NCBI GenBank assembly: GCA_964614065.1
Contig: CAZTJJ010000001.1
Location: 1 to 64,000, forward strand
Length of the DNA: 64,000 bases
Reading direction: 5' to 3'
Origin: M55B111 sp964614065
GTDB taxonomy: Bacteria > Bipolaricaulota > Bipolaricaulia > M55B111
In this document: positions 9,920 to 17,231 of the stretch, piece after piece
How the letters are laid out: the number at the start of each line of letters is the position of its first letter
Position numbering within the stretch: position 1 is the first letter of the stretch
The notes under the pieces: generated by a model
Databases searched by the model: none
What the model saw: the letters and a program-made list of their open reading frames with translations, nothing else
What the model was told of the DNA's origin: nothing
Position numbers and translations under genes: made by a program

Positions 9920-10345
9920 TTAGACATCAACTACGTACTGACAAATCCACTTGCCTGCCTTCCTTTCCACTTCCAATCCCTGGTAGGTAATTGCTTTAAC
10001 TTCCGAACCCAGCGTATGTTTATCTGGATTGATCTTTTGCCCATACAACTGGCTGTTTAAGGATAATTTGTTCCTTTTCTGGGTAATGTTTACGTCGAAT
10101 TCTTTGTAAACCGAACGTTTTAGGTCACTTGCGGTCAACAGTTCTTTTAACCACTCGTACAGCAAGTCTTCTGAAAAAGTTTCTCCCTTTATTTGGATTG
10201 AATCCATCGATATTGGTTTTATCTGGTTTAAGTCGACCATAAGGCTAAACAAACCCTTTGCCGCCTCCGCGAATAGCTCTTCAATTGACCTTCCTTCGGC
10301 GTGAATTCCAATGTCAGCTCCGTGATCCAAATATTTGTAACTCAC
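9920..10345 (-). CDS. Archease (RtcB activator)
   Basis: A small acidic protein that speeds RtcB guanylylation and allows multiple turnover. The conserved start YKYLDHGADIGIHAEG and the end VKAITYQGLEV.....WICQYVVDV are diagnostic. I place the start at the GTG at 10345, giving 141 residues, the usual archease length, with its first codon 5 bp after the thpR stop; a longer frame upstream would only read back into thpR. rtcB follows 20 bp downstream, so the two are surely co-transcribed. Confidence 0.93.
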   Translation of the reverse strand: MSYKYLDHGADIGIHAEGRSIEELFAEAAKGLFSLMVDLNQIKPISMDSIQIKGETFSEDLLYEWLKELLTASDLKRSVYKEFDVNITQKRNKLSLNSQLYGQKINPDKHTLGSEVKAITYQGLEVERKAGKWICQYVVDV

Positions 10346-10350
10346 TTTGA

Positions 10351-10914
10351 TTAACTGCCCAGCGGCACGTAAAAAAGTGGCGAGTATACGGGTCCTTTTG
10401 ATCGTAGTTGGCTCTCCATTAAAGTTAGTTTGTTTATAGTAACTTTCCAACTTTCTTCCATTCTTGTTTTTTGTAACTTTTTCCCGAGATCTTTGATTTT
10501 ACCGTTGTTTTTATCTTTTGTGCGCCCTAGGGTGACGTGAGGCACGTAATCCCGATCCTCTTTTGAAAAGCCAAGTTTGGTTAGTTGTTCTTCGAGCTCG
10601 TTGTGCAATCTGTAAATTTCCTCGGGAGCGGATGACAAACCAAACCATATGACCTTGGGGTATCCCATATGAGGAAATGATCCCAGTTTATCGACATTTA
10701 CTTGAAATCTGGATTGGCCTTCTATGGCTGCCTGAGCGTTAGTTTTGATTTTAGGCAATAAAGATTCTTCCACGTTGCCGAGGAATTTTAGTGTAATGTG
10801 TAAGTTGTTCCTTTTTACCCATTTCACCTGTGCTGGATTATTAATCGAATCATAGAATTCGACCATGCTTTGTTGAACGTTTTCAGGTATTCCGAAACAG
10901 AAGAAACACCGCAT
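10351..10914 (-). CDS. thpR: RNA 2',3'-cyclic phosphodiesterase ThpR (LigT family)
   Basis: 2H-phosphoesterase of 187 residues that opens 2',3'-cyclic phosphates or acts on tRNA halves. Both HxTx motifs are present: HITL at 39-42 and HVTL at 126-129. The start is the ATG at 10914, preceded by AGGTGATAC; the frame stays open 14 codons further upstream but without a better start. First gene of the RNA end-processing operon with archease and rtcB, which fits its substrate type: RtcB itself uses the cyclic phosphate ends that this enzyme can open. Confidence 0.92.
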   Translation of the reverse strand: MRCFFCFGIPENVQQSMVEFYDSINNPAQVKWVKRNNLHITLKFLGNVEESLLPKIKTNAQAAIEGQSRFQVNVDKLGSFPHMGYPKVIWFGLSSAPEEIYRLHNELEEQLTKLGFSKEDRDYVPHVTLGRTKDKNNGKIKDLGKKLQKTRMEESWKVTINKLTLMESQLRSKGPVYSPLFYVPLGS

Positions 10915-10988
10915 TGTATCACCTAATTTTAGACTCTCGTTTGTGAAGTGGATCACACAAAGGATTCAACTATAACCAGGTAGATCAA

Positions 10989-11257
10989 GGTTCCATGCAA
11001 CCTGCCTCGAAGTCGTTTGCTTGGCGTTACTTGGCTAGTTCGCTCTGATCAAGCTACCTCCTGACACCCACAGAGGTCCACTTACCGCTGCTCCCTTCCG
11101 GGCCTGACGGGGTTTGTAGACTTATGCCGCAGAAGACTCGACCGTCAACACCACTTTGCCAAGTTCAGTCCCAAACACTCAACCCCTCAGCAGGTATATT
11201 GGCTCCCCTATAGCGGATTGAGGATAACAGGAACCGCTAGCTCCTGCCTAGCATGGT
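10989..11257 (-). ncRNA. ffs: Signal recognition particle RNA, long form with Alu domain
   Basis: Read on the minus strand, the region holds the universal SRP domain IV core (GTCAGGCCCGGAAGGGAGCA, then GCGGTAAG). The 5' part (ATGCTAGGCAGGAG, TAGCGG, CAATCCGCTATAG) closely follows the Alu domain of the long Bacillus-type SRP RNA. The ends close by pairing CCATGC (5') with GCATGG (3', plus-strand positions 10993-10998). At about 269 nt it is the long class, not the 4.5S class. The 5' end falls directly after the CCA of the upstream tRNA-Ser. End positions are estimated from pairing and are good to a few bases. Confidence 0.9.
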
Positions 11258-11345
11258 TGGCGGAGGGGGTGGGATTTGAACCCACGGAACCTCGCGGTTC
11301 ACCGGTACTCCAAACCGGCGGTTTTGGCCGCTCGCCCACCCCTCC
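11258..11345 (-). tRNA. tRNA-Ser(GGA)
   Basis: An 88-nt class II tRNA with encoded CCA. The acceptor stem GGAGGGG/CCCCTCC, anticodon stem CCGGT/ACCGG with loop TTGGAGT (anticodon GGA), a long variable arm GAACC-GCGA-GGTTC and the T arm GTGGG-TTCAAAT-CCCAC are all present. Its last base touches the 5' end of the SRP RNA, so the two are probably cut from one transcript. Confidence 0.95.
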
Positions 11346-11468
11346 TTTCTTTATTGTAATTCTTTTTATCATCAAATAAATCTTAAGTCAGGGAGCGTTC
11401 CCTTTCAATTTTTCCCCAACTTTTGCGTGCTTGCGTTTTTCTTTGATAAACCAGATTCGATAGTTGAA

Positions 11469-13742
11469 TCAAAGTTCTTCTTCATAATCGCAGTTTTTGT
11501 TTGTGCAAACTAATTTGTCTCCTGAGTTAACGAGCACCCCCTGGCCGCACTTCGGACAGCTTTTGACGGGTTTATCACTTGTAGTAAATTTGCAATCGGG
11601 GTAGTTGCTGCAACCATAGAAGGTCTGTTTTTTCTTGCGTGAATACCGCTCGACTAGCTCTCCATCTGCACAATTCGGGCATTTTACACCTGTTGAAATA
11701 GAAGCCGTTTCATTACAATCGGGATTGGTGCACGCGTAAAATCTTCCATATCTCCCATGCTTTATTTCCATTTTCGAGTCACACTTTGGACATCTTTTTT
11801 CAGCCATGTTTTGTTCTTCTTGCTGTCGTTTTTTTAACTCGGCTTCGAGAATGACTTTGCCATCCTTGAACGTAAATGATATGTCTGGAGGCAGGCTCAT
11901 TTTTTCTTCGCATTCTGGCCATGAAGAACAGGACAAGTACGGTGAACCTTTCCAGTATCGGATATTCATGTGTTCCCCGCACTCTGGACAGCTCACGTCC
12001 GTGGGAATTTCAAACTCGTCTTCTCTGGAATCCAGGATTTCCTCTACTTTGTCCAGCTCTTTTTTTAGTGGGGCGTAGAATTTTGTTAAGGTCTTTTCTC
12101 TTGACGTTTTCCCATCTTTTATCTGATCTAATGCCTCTTCCATTTTTGCAGTTAAACTTGGTTCCACTATTTCCGAAAAGAACTGCTCTAGGAATTCAAC
12201 CACAACAAATCCCAACAAAGTGGGGACAAACGAGCCTTTTCGCTTCACAATGTAGTCCCGCTTTTGGATTGTTGATATGATGCTAGCGTAGGTACTTGGC
12301 CTCCCTATGCCCTGTTTTTCCAATTCTTTAATTAAGCCCGCTTCAGTGTACCTATTTGGGGGCTTGGTGAAGTGTTGGCTAGGATCTATATTATCCAACT
12401 TCAAACTGTCGCCCTTCGAGAGATTTTTTGGCAGTTGGACGTCTTGGTCTTTTAACGGTTTGAGTTTAAGCACTTTTAGAAATCCATCGAAGACTAAACT
12501 GCTACCCGAGGTCTTGAACAGGTACTTATTTGCCGTGACTTCGATTTTTTTTCGTTTATATCTAGCGTTACTCATCTGAGTTGCTACAAATCTGTCCCAG
12601 ATTAACTTATAGAGCTTATATTGATCATTAGATAAGTGACCTTTGAGATTAGAAGGCTGTCTACACACGCCTGTTGGTCGAATTGCCTCATGCGCATCTT
12701 GTGCGCCACTTTTTTTTCGGTAATATCTGGTTTTGTTGACCAGGTAGTCTGGGCCGAATCGGTCTTTAATGAAGCTCCTTAATTCACTGTTGGCTTCCTT
12801 GGCGACCCGAGTGGAATCTGTCCTCATGTAGGTAATTAAACCCTCTATTCCTTTGTCCAGCTCCACGCCTTCGTAAAGTGTTTGTGCTATCCTCATTGTC
12901 TTCGTGGGGCTGAAATTGAGGATTGAAGAAGCAGTTCTCTGGAGGGTTGACGTGATGAAGGGCGGTAACGGTGATCGTGTTTTATCCTTTTCCGTGAGTT
13001 GTGATAGCTGGAATTTGGCCTGGTCGAGCTCTGATTTTATTTTATCTGCCTCTTCCCCATTGTTAATTTCAGGTTTCTGTCCACTGATTTTGTGTAGCTT
13101 GAGTGGGAATGAAGAGGAAGGCGACTCTTTGTATAAATCTACTCTTACCTTCCAATATTCCTCTGGTTCAAATTTCTCGCGTTTTTCCTCTCTGTCGACT
13201 ATGTATTTCAGCCCTACTGATTGCACGCGGCCGGCGCTTAATCCTTCAAATCGACTTCCGGATATTGATTTCGATAACAAGGGGCTTATCAAATACCCAA
13301 CTAACCTGTCGAGTATACGGCGGGCTCGTTGAGCTTCTACTTTTTCTAAGTCGATGTGTGTAGGTTCCTTAATTGCTTGCTTGATACTGTCTTGTGTGAT
13401 CTCGTTAAAAATAATGCGTTTGAATTTTGCGTCTCCCTTCGAATTACCATTTGTGTTTAGCAATTCGTAGAGATCAAATGCTATTGCTTCTCCTTCTCTA
13501 TCGTTATCTGTTGCTAGATATACTGTATCTTTTTTGGTGGCTTCTTTTCGTAGTTTACCGATCAATTTCTTTTGGTTGACAACTAAGGTTGGCCTGAATC
13601 CGTTTTCTATCTCTACCCCGAGCTCTTTTTGGGGCAGGTCTCTTATGTGACCCTTTGAGGATAGTACTTTATAGGCAGAACCCAGGTACCTATTTATCGT
13701 ATTTGCTTTGGTTGGTGATTCTACAATAACTAGATTTTCCAT
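11469..13742 (-). CDS. topA: DNA topoisomerase I (type IA)
   Basis: Relaxes negatively supercoiled DNA by a 5'-phosphotyrosine intermediate. The TOPRIM domain opens the protein (LVIVESPTKANTI, then ATDNDREGEAIAFDL), and the catalytic tyrosine is Tyr305 in ITYMRTDSTRV. The C-terminal third carries four Cys4 zinc ribbons (CPECG..., CPKCD..., CPNCA..., CPKCG...), the last ending the 757-residue protein. The ATG start has a strong GGGGGGA ribosome site. It is transcribed away from the secreted lamin-tail gene and towards tRNA-Ser. Fully typical. Confidence 0.97.
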   Translation of the reverse strand: MENLVIVESPTKANTINRYLGSAYKVLSSKGHIRDLPQKELGVEIENGFRPTLVVNQKKLIGKLRKEATKKDTVYLATDNDREGEAIAFDLYELLNTNGNSKGDAKFKRIIFNEITQDSIKQAIKEPTHIDLEKVEAQRARRILDRLVGYLISPLLSKSISGSRFEGLSAGRVQSVGLKYIVDREEKREKFEPEEYWKVRVDLYKESPSSSFPLKLHKISGQKPEINNGEEADKIKSELDQAKFQLSQLTEKDKTRSPLPPFITSTLQRTASSILNFSPTKTMRIAQTLYEGVELDKGIEGLITYMRTDSTRVAKEANSELRSFIKDRFGPDYLVNKTRYYRKKSGAQDAHEAIRPTGVCRQPSNLKGHLSNDQYKLYKLIWDRFVATQMSNARYKRKKIEVTANKYLFKTSGSSLVFDGFLKVLKLKPLKDQDVQLPKNLSKGDSLKLDNIDPSQHFTKPPNRYTEAGLIKELEKQGIGRPSTYASIISTIQKRDYIVKRKGSFVPTLLGFVVVEFLEQFFSEIVEPSLTAKMEEALDQIKDGKTSREKTLTKFYAPLKKELDKVEEILDSREDEFEIPTDVSCPECGEHMNIRYWKGSPYLSCSSWPECEEKMSLPPDISFTFKDGKVILEAELKKRQQEEQNMAEKRCPKCDSKMEIKHGRYGRFYACTNPDCNETASISTGVKCPNCADGELVERYSRKKKQTFYGCSNYPDCKFTTSDKPVKSCPKCGQGVLVNSGDKLVCTNKNCDYEEEL

Positions 13743-13908
13743 TATTCCCCCCAGAACGGAGGAAATTATATTTGTATCGCCTCTCTATATCAACAGTAGA
13801 AACCTATTATCGATAAGAAGCTCTTTTTTGGGCCTTTCGAGTCTTCGTGTCTACCCGGTCTTTGAGAGTTAGTTTATCTTACGTTAAGCCTTTGGTTAAT
13901 TAACTTTA

Positions 13909-13937
13909 TAGACTGCCTAAATTGGGGTGTTTATAAT
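13909..13937 (+). promoter_or_regulatory. Putative promoter of the lamin-tail gene
   Basis: A perfect TATAAT at 13932-13937 is preceded by TAGACT at 13909-13914 with a 17-bp spacer. It lies about 50 bp before the start of the secreted protein gene. Confidence 0.5.
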
Positions 13938-13988
13938 AAGTTGATGAAATCGTGAATGATAAAAATATTTTCCATACGGGGTGGTATT

Positions 13989-14582
13989 ATGAGGACGATT
14001 TTGTCGAAGAGTATAGGTTTGTCACTTACATTGATCGTTTTGATTTCGGTAGTTAGTTTTGCTGCTAGTGATCCTCAAGTTAAAATAAGTGAAGTTGCCT
14101 GGTCAGGTACTCGAGCTAGCTGGGGGGACGAATGGATTGAATTGCATAATACAACTGAAAAGAAGTTGGAGTTGTCGGGTTGGAAAATAGCTTGGGATGA
14201 TGCGGAAATCTTTCTGGGCTCTGAAAAGGCAAATACGGTTCAGGTTATTAACAGTTATCTTCCTCCCCAGGGTGTAATTTTACTGGAACGGACTGACGAT
14301 GAAACGGTTGCCACTGTTGATGCTGATATATTATATACTGGAGGGCTACCAAATTCCGGAACACGGGTTGTGTTAGTGAATCCTGACGGTCAAGAAGTGC
14401 AGGTTATATCAGCCTCGGATGGCTGGCCAGCAGGAACATCATCCGCGGGAGAACCCAGGAATGCATCTATGGAGTTAGTAAACGGTAATTGGAAGACCCA
14501 TAACGAAGCAGGGGATGAACAGGATAAAAACGGAGATCCCATATTTGGCTCTCCAGGTAAATTGGTAGATGATTTGTCTTAG
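13989..14582 (+). CDS. Secreted lamin-tail domain (LTD) protein
   Basis: A 197-residue protein with a signal peptide (residues 1-26; hydrophobic run LSLTLIVLISVVSFA ending before ASDP) and then a single lamin-tail domain: KISEVAWSG, DEWIELHN, LSGWKIAW and the closing HNEAGDEQDKNGDPIFGSPG. In bacteria LTDs occur in exported proteins and are thought to mediate binding at the surface or to nucleic acids; no enzyme domain is attached here. The ATG at 13989 is chosen because GGGGTGGT lies just upstream and the signal peptide then begins correctly; an ATG 11 codons earlier has no ribosome site. It stands alone between topA and the sigma factor gene. Its function is unknown. Confidence 0.78.
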   Translation: MRTILSKSIGLSLTLIVLISVVSFAASDPQVKISEVAWSGTRASWGDEWIELHNTTEKKLELSGWKIAWDDAEIFLGSEKANTVQVINSYLPPQGVILLERTDDETVATVDADILYTGGLPNSGTRVVLVNPDGQEVQVISASDGWPAGTSSAGEPRNASMELVNGNWKTHNEAGDEQDKNGDPIFGSPGKLVDDLS

Positions 14583-14763
14583 AGGAATTAATCTTCGTAA
14601 ATCTAGTTGTTTTGATCCAGAAAGAGAATTAATGACCCGTGTTTGATTGATAATGAACTGGTCAGAAGATGTAGCTGAACACCGGTAAGTTCAAAAGAAG
14701 CTCAATTAAGGAGGCTGGGAAGATCGGTCTATTGATTATCTAATTAGATTGATCGCAATAATT

Positions 14764-14817
14764 CAATTCATCCCTTGAACGTGATATCCATTTTTCCGGC
14801 GTTCTTGGGATGAATTG
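14764..14817. terminator. Inverted repeat between converging genes
   Basis: An 18-bp arm at 14764-14781 pairs with 14800-14817 at 16 of 18 positions around an 18-nt loop. It lies between the converging lamin-tail and rpoD genes, where a bidirectional terminator would be expected. Neither side has a clear T-run, so termination is inferred from position and pairing only. Confidence 0.4.
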
Positions 14818-14837
14818 TCCCTTCTGGAAATCTGGGC

Positions 14838-15704
14838 TTAATTTGTCCGGACTTTTAGGTAAGTTCTGAGTTGTTTTTTTATTTTTGGGTTTTTGAGTTT
14901 ATCGATTGCTTCTTTTTGTATTTGTCTCACACGTTCTCTGCTGATTCCAAACACTTTGCCTACTTCATTTAGTGTACGTGGATGATAATCTTTCAAGCCA
15001 TATCGTAGTTGTACAATTCTTCGCTCTCTATCCGTGAGAACGTCTTGCAGGAGTTGTGTTAAGTGATTCTTTGTCATCATTTCTAGAGATTTTTCCTCTG
15101 GATTTGGAAGGTTACTATCGGGGAGAATATCACACAATACCCCCGCTTCACCGTTTTCCTCGCTTAACGGTTTGTCCAGGGATGTCGTTCTTTGTGCAGT
15201 TTTCTGCGCTTTTCGAATTTTTTCCACGGGCACGTCAAGGATATCTGCAACTTCACTTGGGGTGGGTTCTCGACCGTTTTCTTGAATGAAATCTCGTTCT
15301 TCTTTTTTGATATCCCTGATTAGCTCATTCATATGAGCAGGGACCCGAATAGTTCTTGAACGGTTTGTTATCGCTCTTAATATTGCCTGCCTGATCCACC
15401 AAGTTGCATACGTGCTGAATTTGTAACCTTTACGCCAATCGAATTTTTCTACTGCCTTCATCAGTCCTAAATTACCTTCCTGAATTAGATCAAGGAACGA
15501 CAAACCATAATTCCGATATCTTTTGGCTATGCTGATTACTAGCCTTAAATTGGCAATAGCCAGTTCTTTTTTCGCTTGCGTGTCGTTTTCTTCTATTTTC
15601 TGAGCTAATTCAGCTTCTTCTTTTCTGCTTAATAGAGGCCCGTCGCCGATTTCATCGAAGTAAGCTCTAACTGAGTTCTTCTTGCTATCAACCTGATAAG
15701 ACAT
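14838..15704 (-). CDS. rpoD: Primary RNA polymerase sigma factor (sigma-70 family)
   Basis: A 288-residue sigma factor with regions 1.2 (VRAYFDEIGDGPLLSRKEE), 2 (ANLRLVISIAKRY, FLDLIQEGNLGLMKAVEKFDW, KFSTYATWWIRQAI), 3 and 4 (LNEVGKVFGISRERVRQIQ). The region 2.4 and 4.2 residues fit recognition of TATAAT and TTGACA, which agrees with promoters found in this window. It lacks region 1.1 and the non-conserved insert, so it is short like the SigA/RpoS-type core. It could be an alternative group 2 sigma, but the complete region 1.2-4.2 makes a principal sigma likely. The ATG has a perfect GGGAGGT ribosome site 8 bp upstream. Confidence 0.88.
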   Translation of the reverse strand: MSYQVDSKKNSVRAYFDEIGDGPLLSRKEEAELAQKIEENDTQAKKELAIANLRLVISIAKRYRNYGLSFLDLIQEGNLGLMKAVEKFDWRKGYKFSTYATWWIRQAILRAITNRSRTIRVPAHMNELIRDIKKEERDFIQENGREPTPSEVADILDVPVEKIRKAQKTAQRTTSLDKPLSEENGEAGVLCDILPDSNLPNPEEKSLEMMTKNHLTQLLQDVLTDRERRIVQLRYGLKDYHPRTLNEVGKVFGISRERVRQIQKEAIDKLKNPKIKKQLRTYLKVRTN

Positions 15705-16141
15705 ATGACCTCCCTAATAATAGAAATTACAAAGGTAGTTTTAGCCTGGAGTTTTACAGAAAAATTTGAGGGTAGAGTACGGTTAATCATGCCGCATGTA
15801 AGGACTGTTAACACCTTGGGATTACGTGCTTGGGACAAAAGCTGGCGTTCACCACATAATGAAGAAGGGACCATAAAAGCATTATAATGGGAAATGTCCA
15901 TATTTCAAAGTAAATTCAGTGGGCCTAGCCAACTTAACTCAAAACGAAGTAGTTATACTTTAAGTTTATTCCACCCTAGTTTGAGTGATTCTTACAGGTT
16001 TGTTGAAAAATTTAGGTTAGCCGTATGTTCAATTTGAGAATTGAGTGCTGGAACAATTCCCCTTCTTCAAATTCAGCCTTCTATTCCAATGTTTTTCTAC
16101 AAGCCCATCCCTTGGGACGGGGTAATTGACTAAAAATTTTG
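15705..16141. other. Intergenic region between rpoD and the patatin gene
   Basis: 437 bp with no supported gene. A TATAAT in both orientations (CATTATAATGG at 15880-15890) could serve rpoD, with no convincing -35. The first copy of a 97-bp dispersed repeat fills 16034-16130. The rest shows no recognisable feature. Confidence 0.6.
16034..16130 (+). repeat. Dispersed 97-bp intergenic repeat, copy A
   Basis: Nearly the same sequence occurs at 32765-32861 in the same orientation. The central part from CTTCAAATTCAGCC to TTTTTCTACAAGCCC is identical. The ends carry complementary arms (CAATTCCCC near the start, GGGGTAATTG at the end), here with one base missing from the left arm. It begins 12 bp beyond the stop of the patatin gene. 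Confidence 0.85.
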
Positions 16142-17074
16142 TTAAGTATTCCCAATAGACTGGAACAGTTTTCTGACGTCTTCGAAATGTTTTTCCATGC
16201 ATTCTTCGCCAAGGGTAGACGCCTCCTTGACTTTATTAAAATCCAACCAGTTTAACTTAGCGACTTTCGGTTTGATTACTTCTAGTTTTCCCTCTAGTTT
16301 CTCTGTAGCTATGGTGTTTTTCGTGTTGAGCAGTTCTTTTTTTCTAATCTTGTTGGTTCTGTTGAATGTGTCTAAAGGGTTGTTTTTAGGGTCCTTGGAT
16401 AAGTTGGTGCCTACATCTACAGCCAGTACCGATTCTGCACCGAATTGTATTGCTGGCAAGATCGGTACTGGGTCAACGACCCCGCCGTCAACTAGTAAAT
16501 GATTTTTCCATTTTACCGGGGGGATAAAGCCAGGAATGGCAGAGCTGGCTGCTGCTGCCCGATAAACTTTTCCTTCATTGATTATTACTTCTTTACCTGT
16601 TACAAGGTCAGTAGCAATAGCAGCGTAATCTATAGGGAGGTCTTTGACCCAGGAATCCTTTGTTAGTAGTTTAAAGAACGTAAAAAATCGGGCCAGTTTG
16701 ACTGGGGTCCTACCTGACTCACTGGCGGTCCAACGGTTTACCCCAATTCCCTGAGCTAGAGTTTTGCCGATTATCTTTTCCAATTCTCTTCGACTTTCCC
16801 TTGATATTTGTAGTATCTGATTGATATCTAGCCTTTCTAGGATTTTTATCAAGTCGTCTGTATTGACCTTTCCCGCTGCGGCGGCCCCGATTACAGCTCC
16901 CATGCTTGTACCCACTATCAAGTCAGGAGTTAAGTCTGCGTGTTGTAACGCTTTTATGACACCCAGGTGGGCAAATCCCCGCGCGCCACCACCACCGAGG
17001 ACCAGTGCGACTCCGGACTTGTGATTGTTGTTCTTGTCCTTGGCATTACTTTCTAATGTAAGTTTGTTAATCAT
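16142..17074 (-). CDS. Patatin-like phospholipase (RssA/YchK family)
   Basis: Serine lipid hydrolase family protein of 310 residues. The oxyanion hole GGGGARGFAHLG (about 26-37), nucleophile elbow GTSMGA (about 60-65) and the catalytic aspartate in DGGVVDP (about 198-204) are all present, so the Ser-Asp dyad looks intact. Bacterial members are small cytosolic or membrane-associated patatins; the physiological substrate is generally unknown. It has no signal peptide. It is a single gene between groEL and the rpoD leader, with no operon partner. Confidence 0.87.
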   Translation of the reverse strand: MINKLTLESNAKDKNNNHKSGVALVLGGGGARGFAHLGVIKALQHADLTPDLIVGTSMGAVIGAAAAGKVNTDDLIKILERLDINQILQISRESRRELEKIIGKTLAQGIGVNRWTASESGRTPVKLARFFTFFKLLTKDSWVKDLPIDYAAIATDLVTGKEVIINEGKVYRAAAASSAIPGFIPPVKWKNHLLVDGGVVDPVPILPAIQFGAESVLAVDVGTNLSKDPKNNPLDTFNRTNKIRKKELLNTKNTIATEKLEGKLEVIKPKVAKLNWLDFNKVKEASTLGEECMEKHFEDVRKLFQSIGNT

Positions 17075-17163
17075 GTGAGTTAAAGGTGTTGTGAAGATTT
17101 AATACCTAAGTTTTCTATTAATCTGTACAGAACACAATATAGTATAAGGTAAAAGGCGAGGTG

Positions 17164-17203
17164 AAAAAATAAAAACCCGCGGCATATCGCGAGATGCCGC
17201 GGG
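17164..17203 (-). terminator. Rho-independent terminator of groESL
   Basis: A perfect 10-bp stem (17176-17185 with 17194-17203), very GC-rich and with an 8-nt loop, is followed on the minus strand by a T-rich tract TTTTTATTTTTT. It lies 29 bp beyond the groEL stop codon. Confidence 0.95.
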
Positions 17204-17231
17204 TGAATTGTTCGATTATAATGTATGAGCT

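Noticed and set aside
11380..11400. Small stem AGGGA-ACGC-TCCCT between topA and tRNA-Ser as a terminator
   Set aside because: The stem is 5 bp without a T-run; read-through from topA into the tRNA-SRP RNA unit cannot be excluded.
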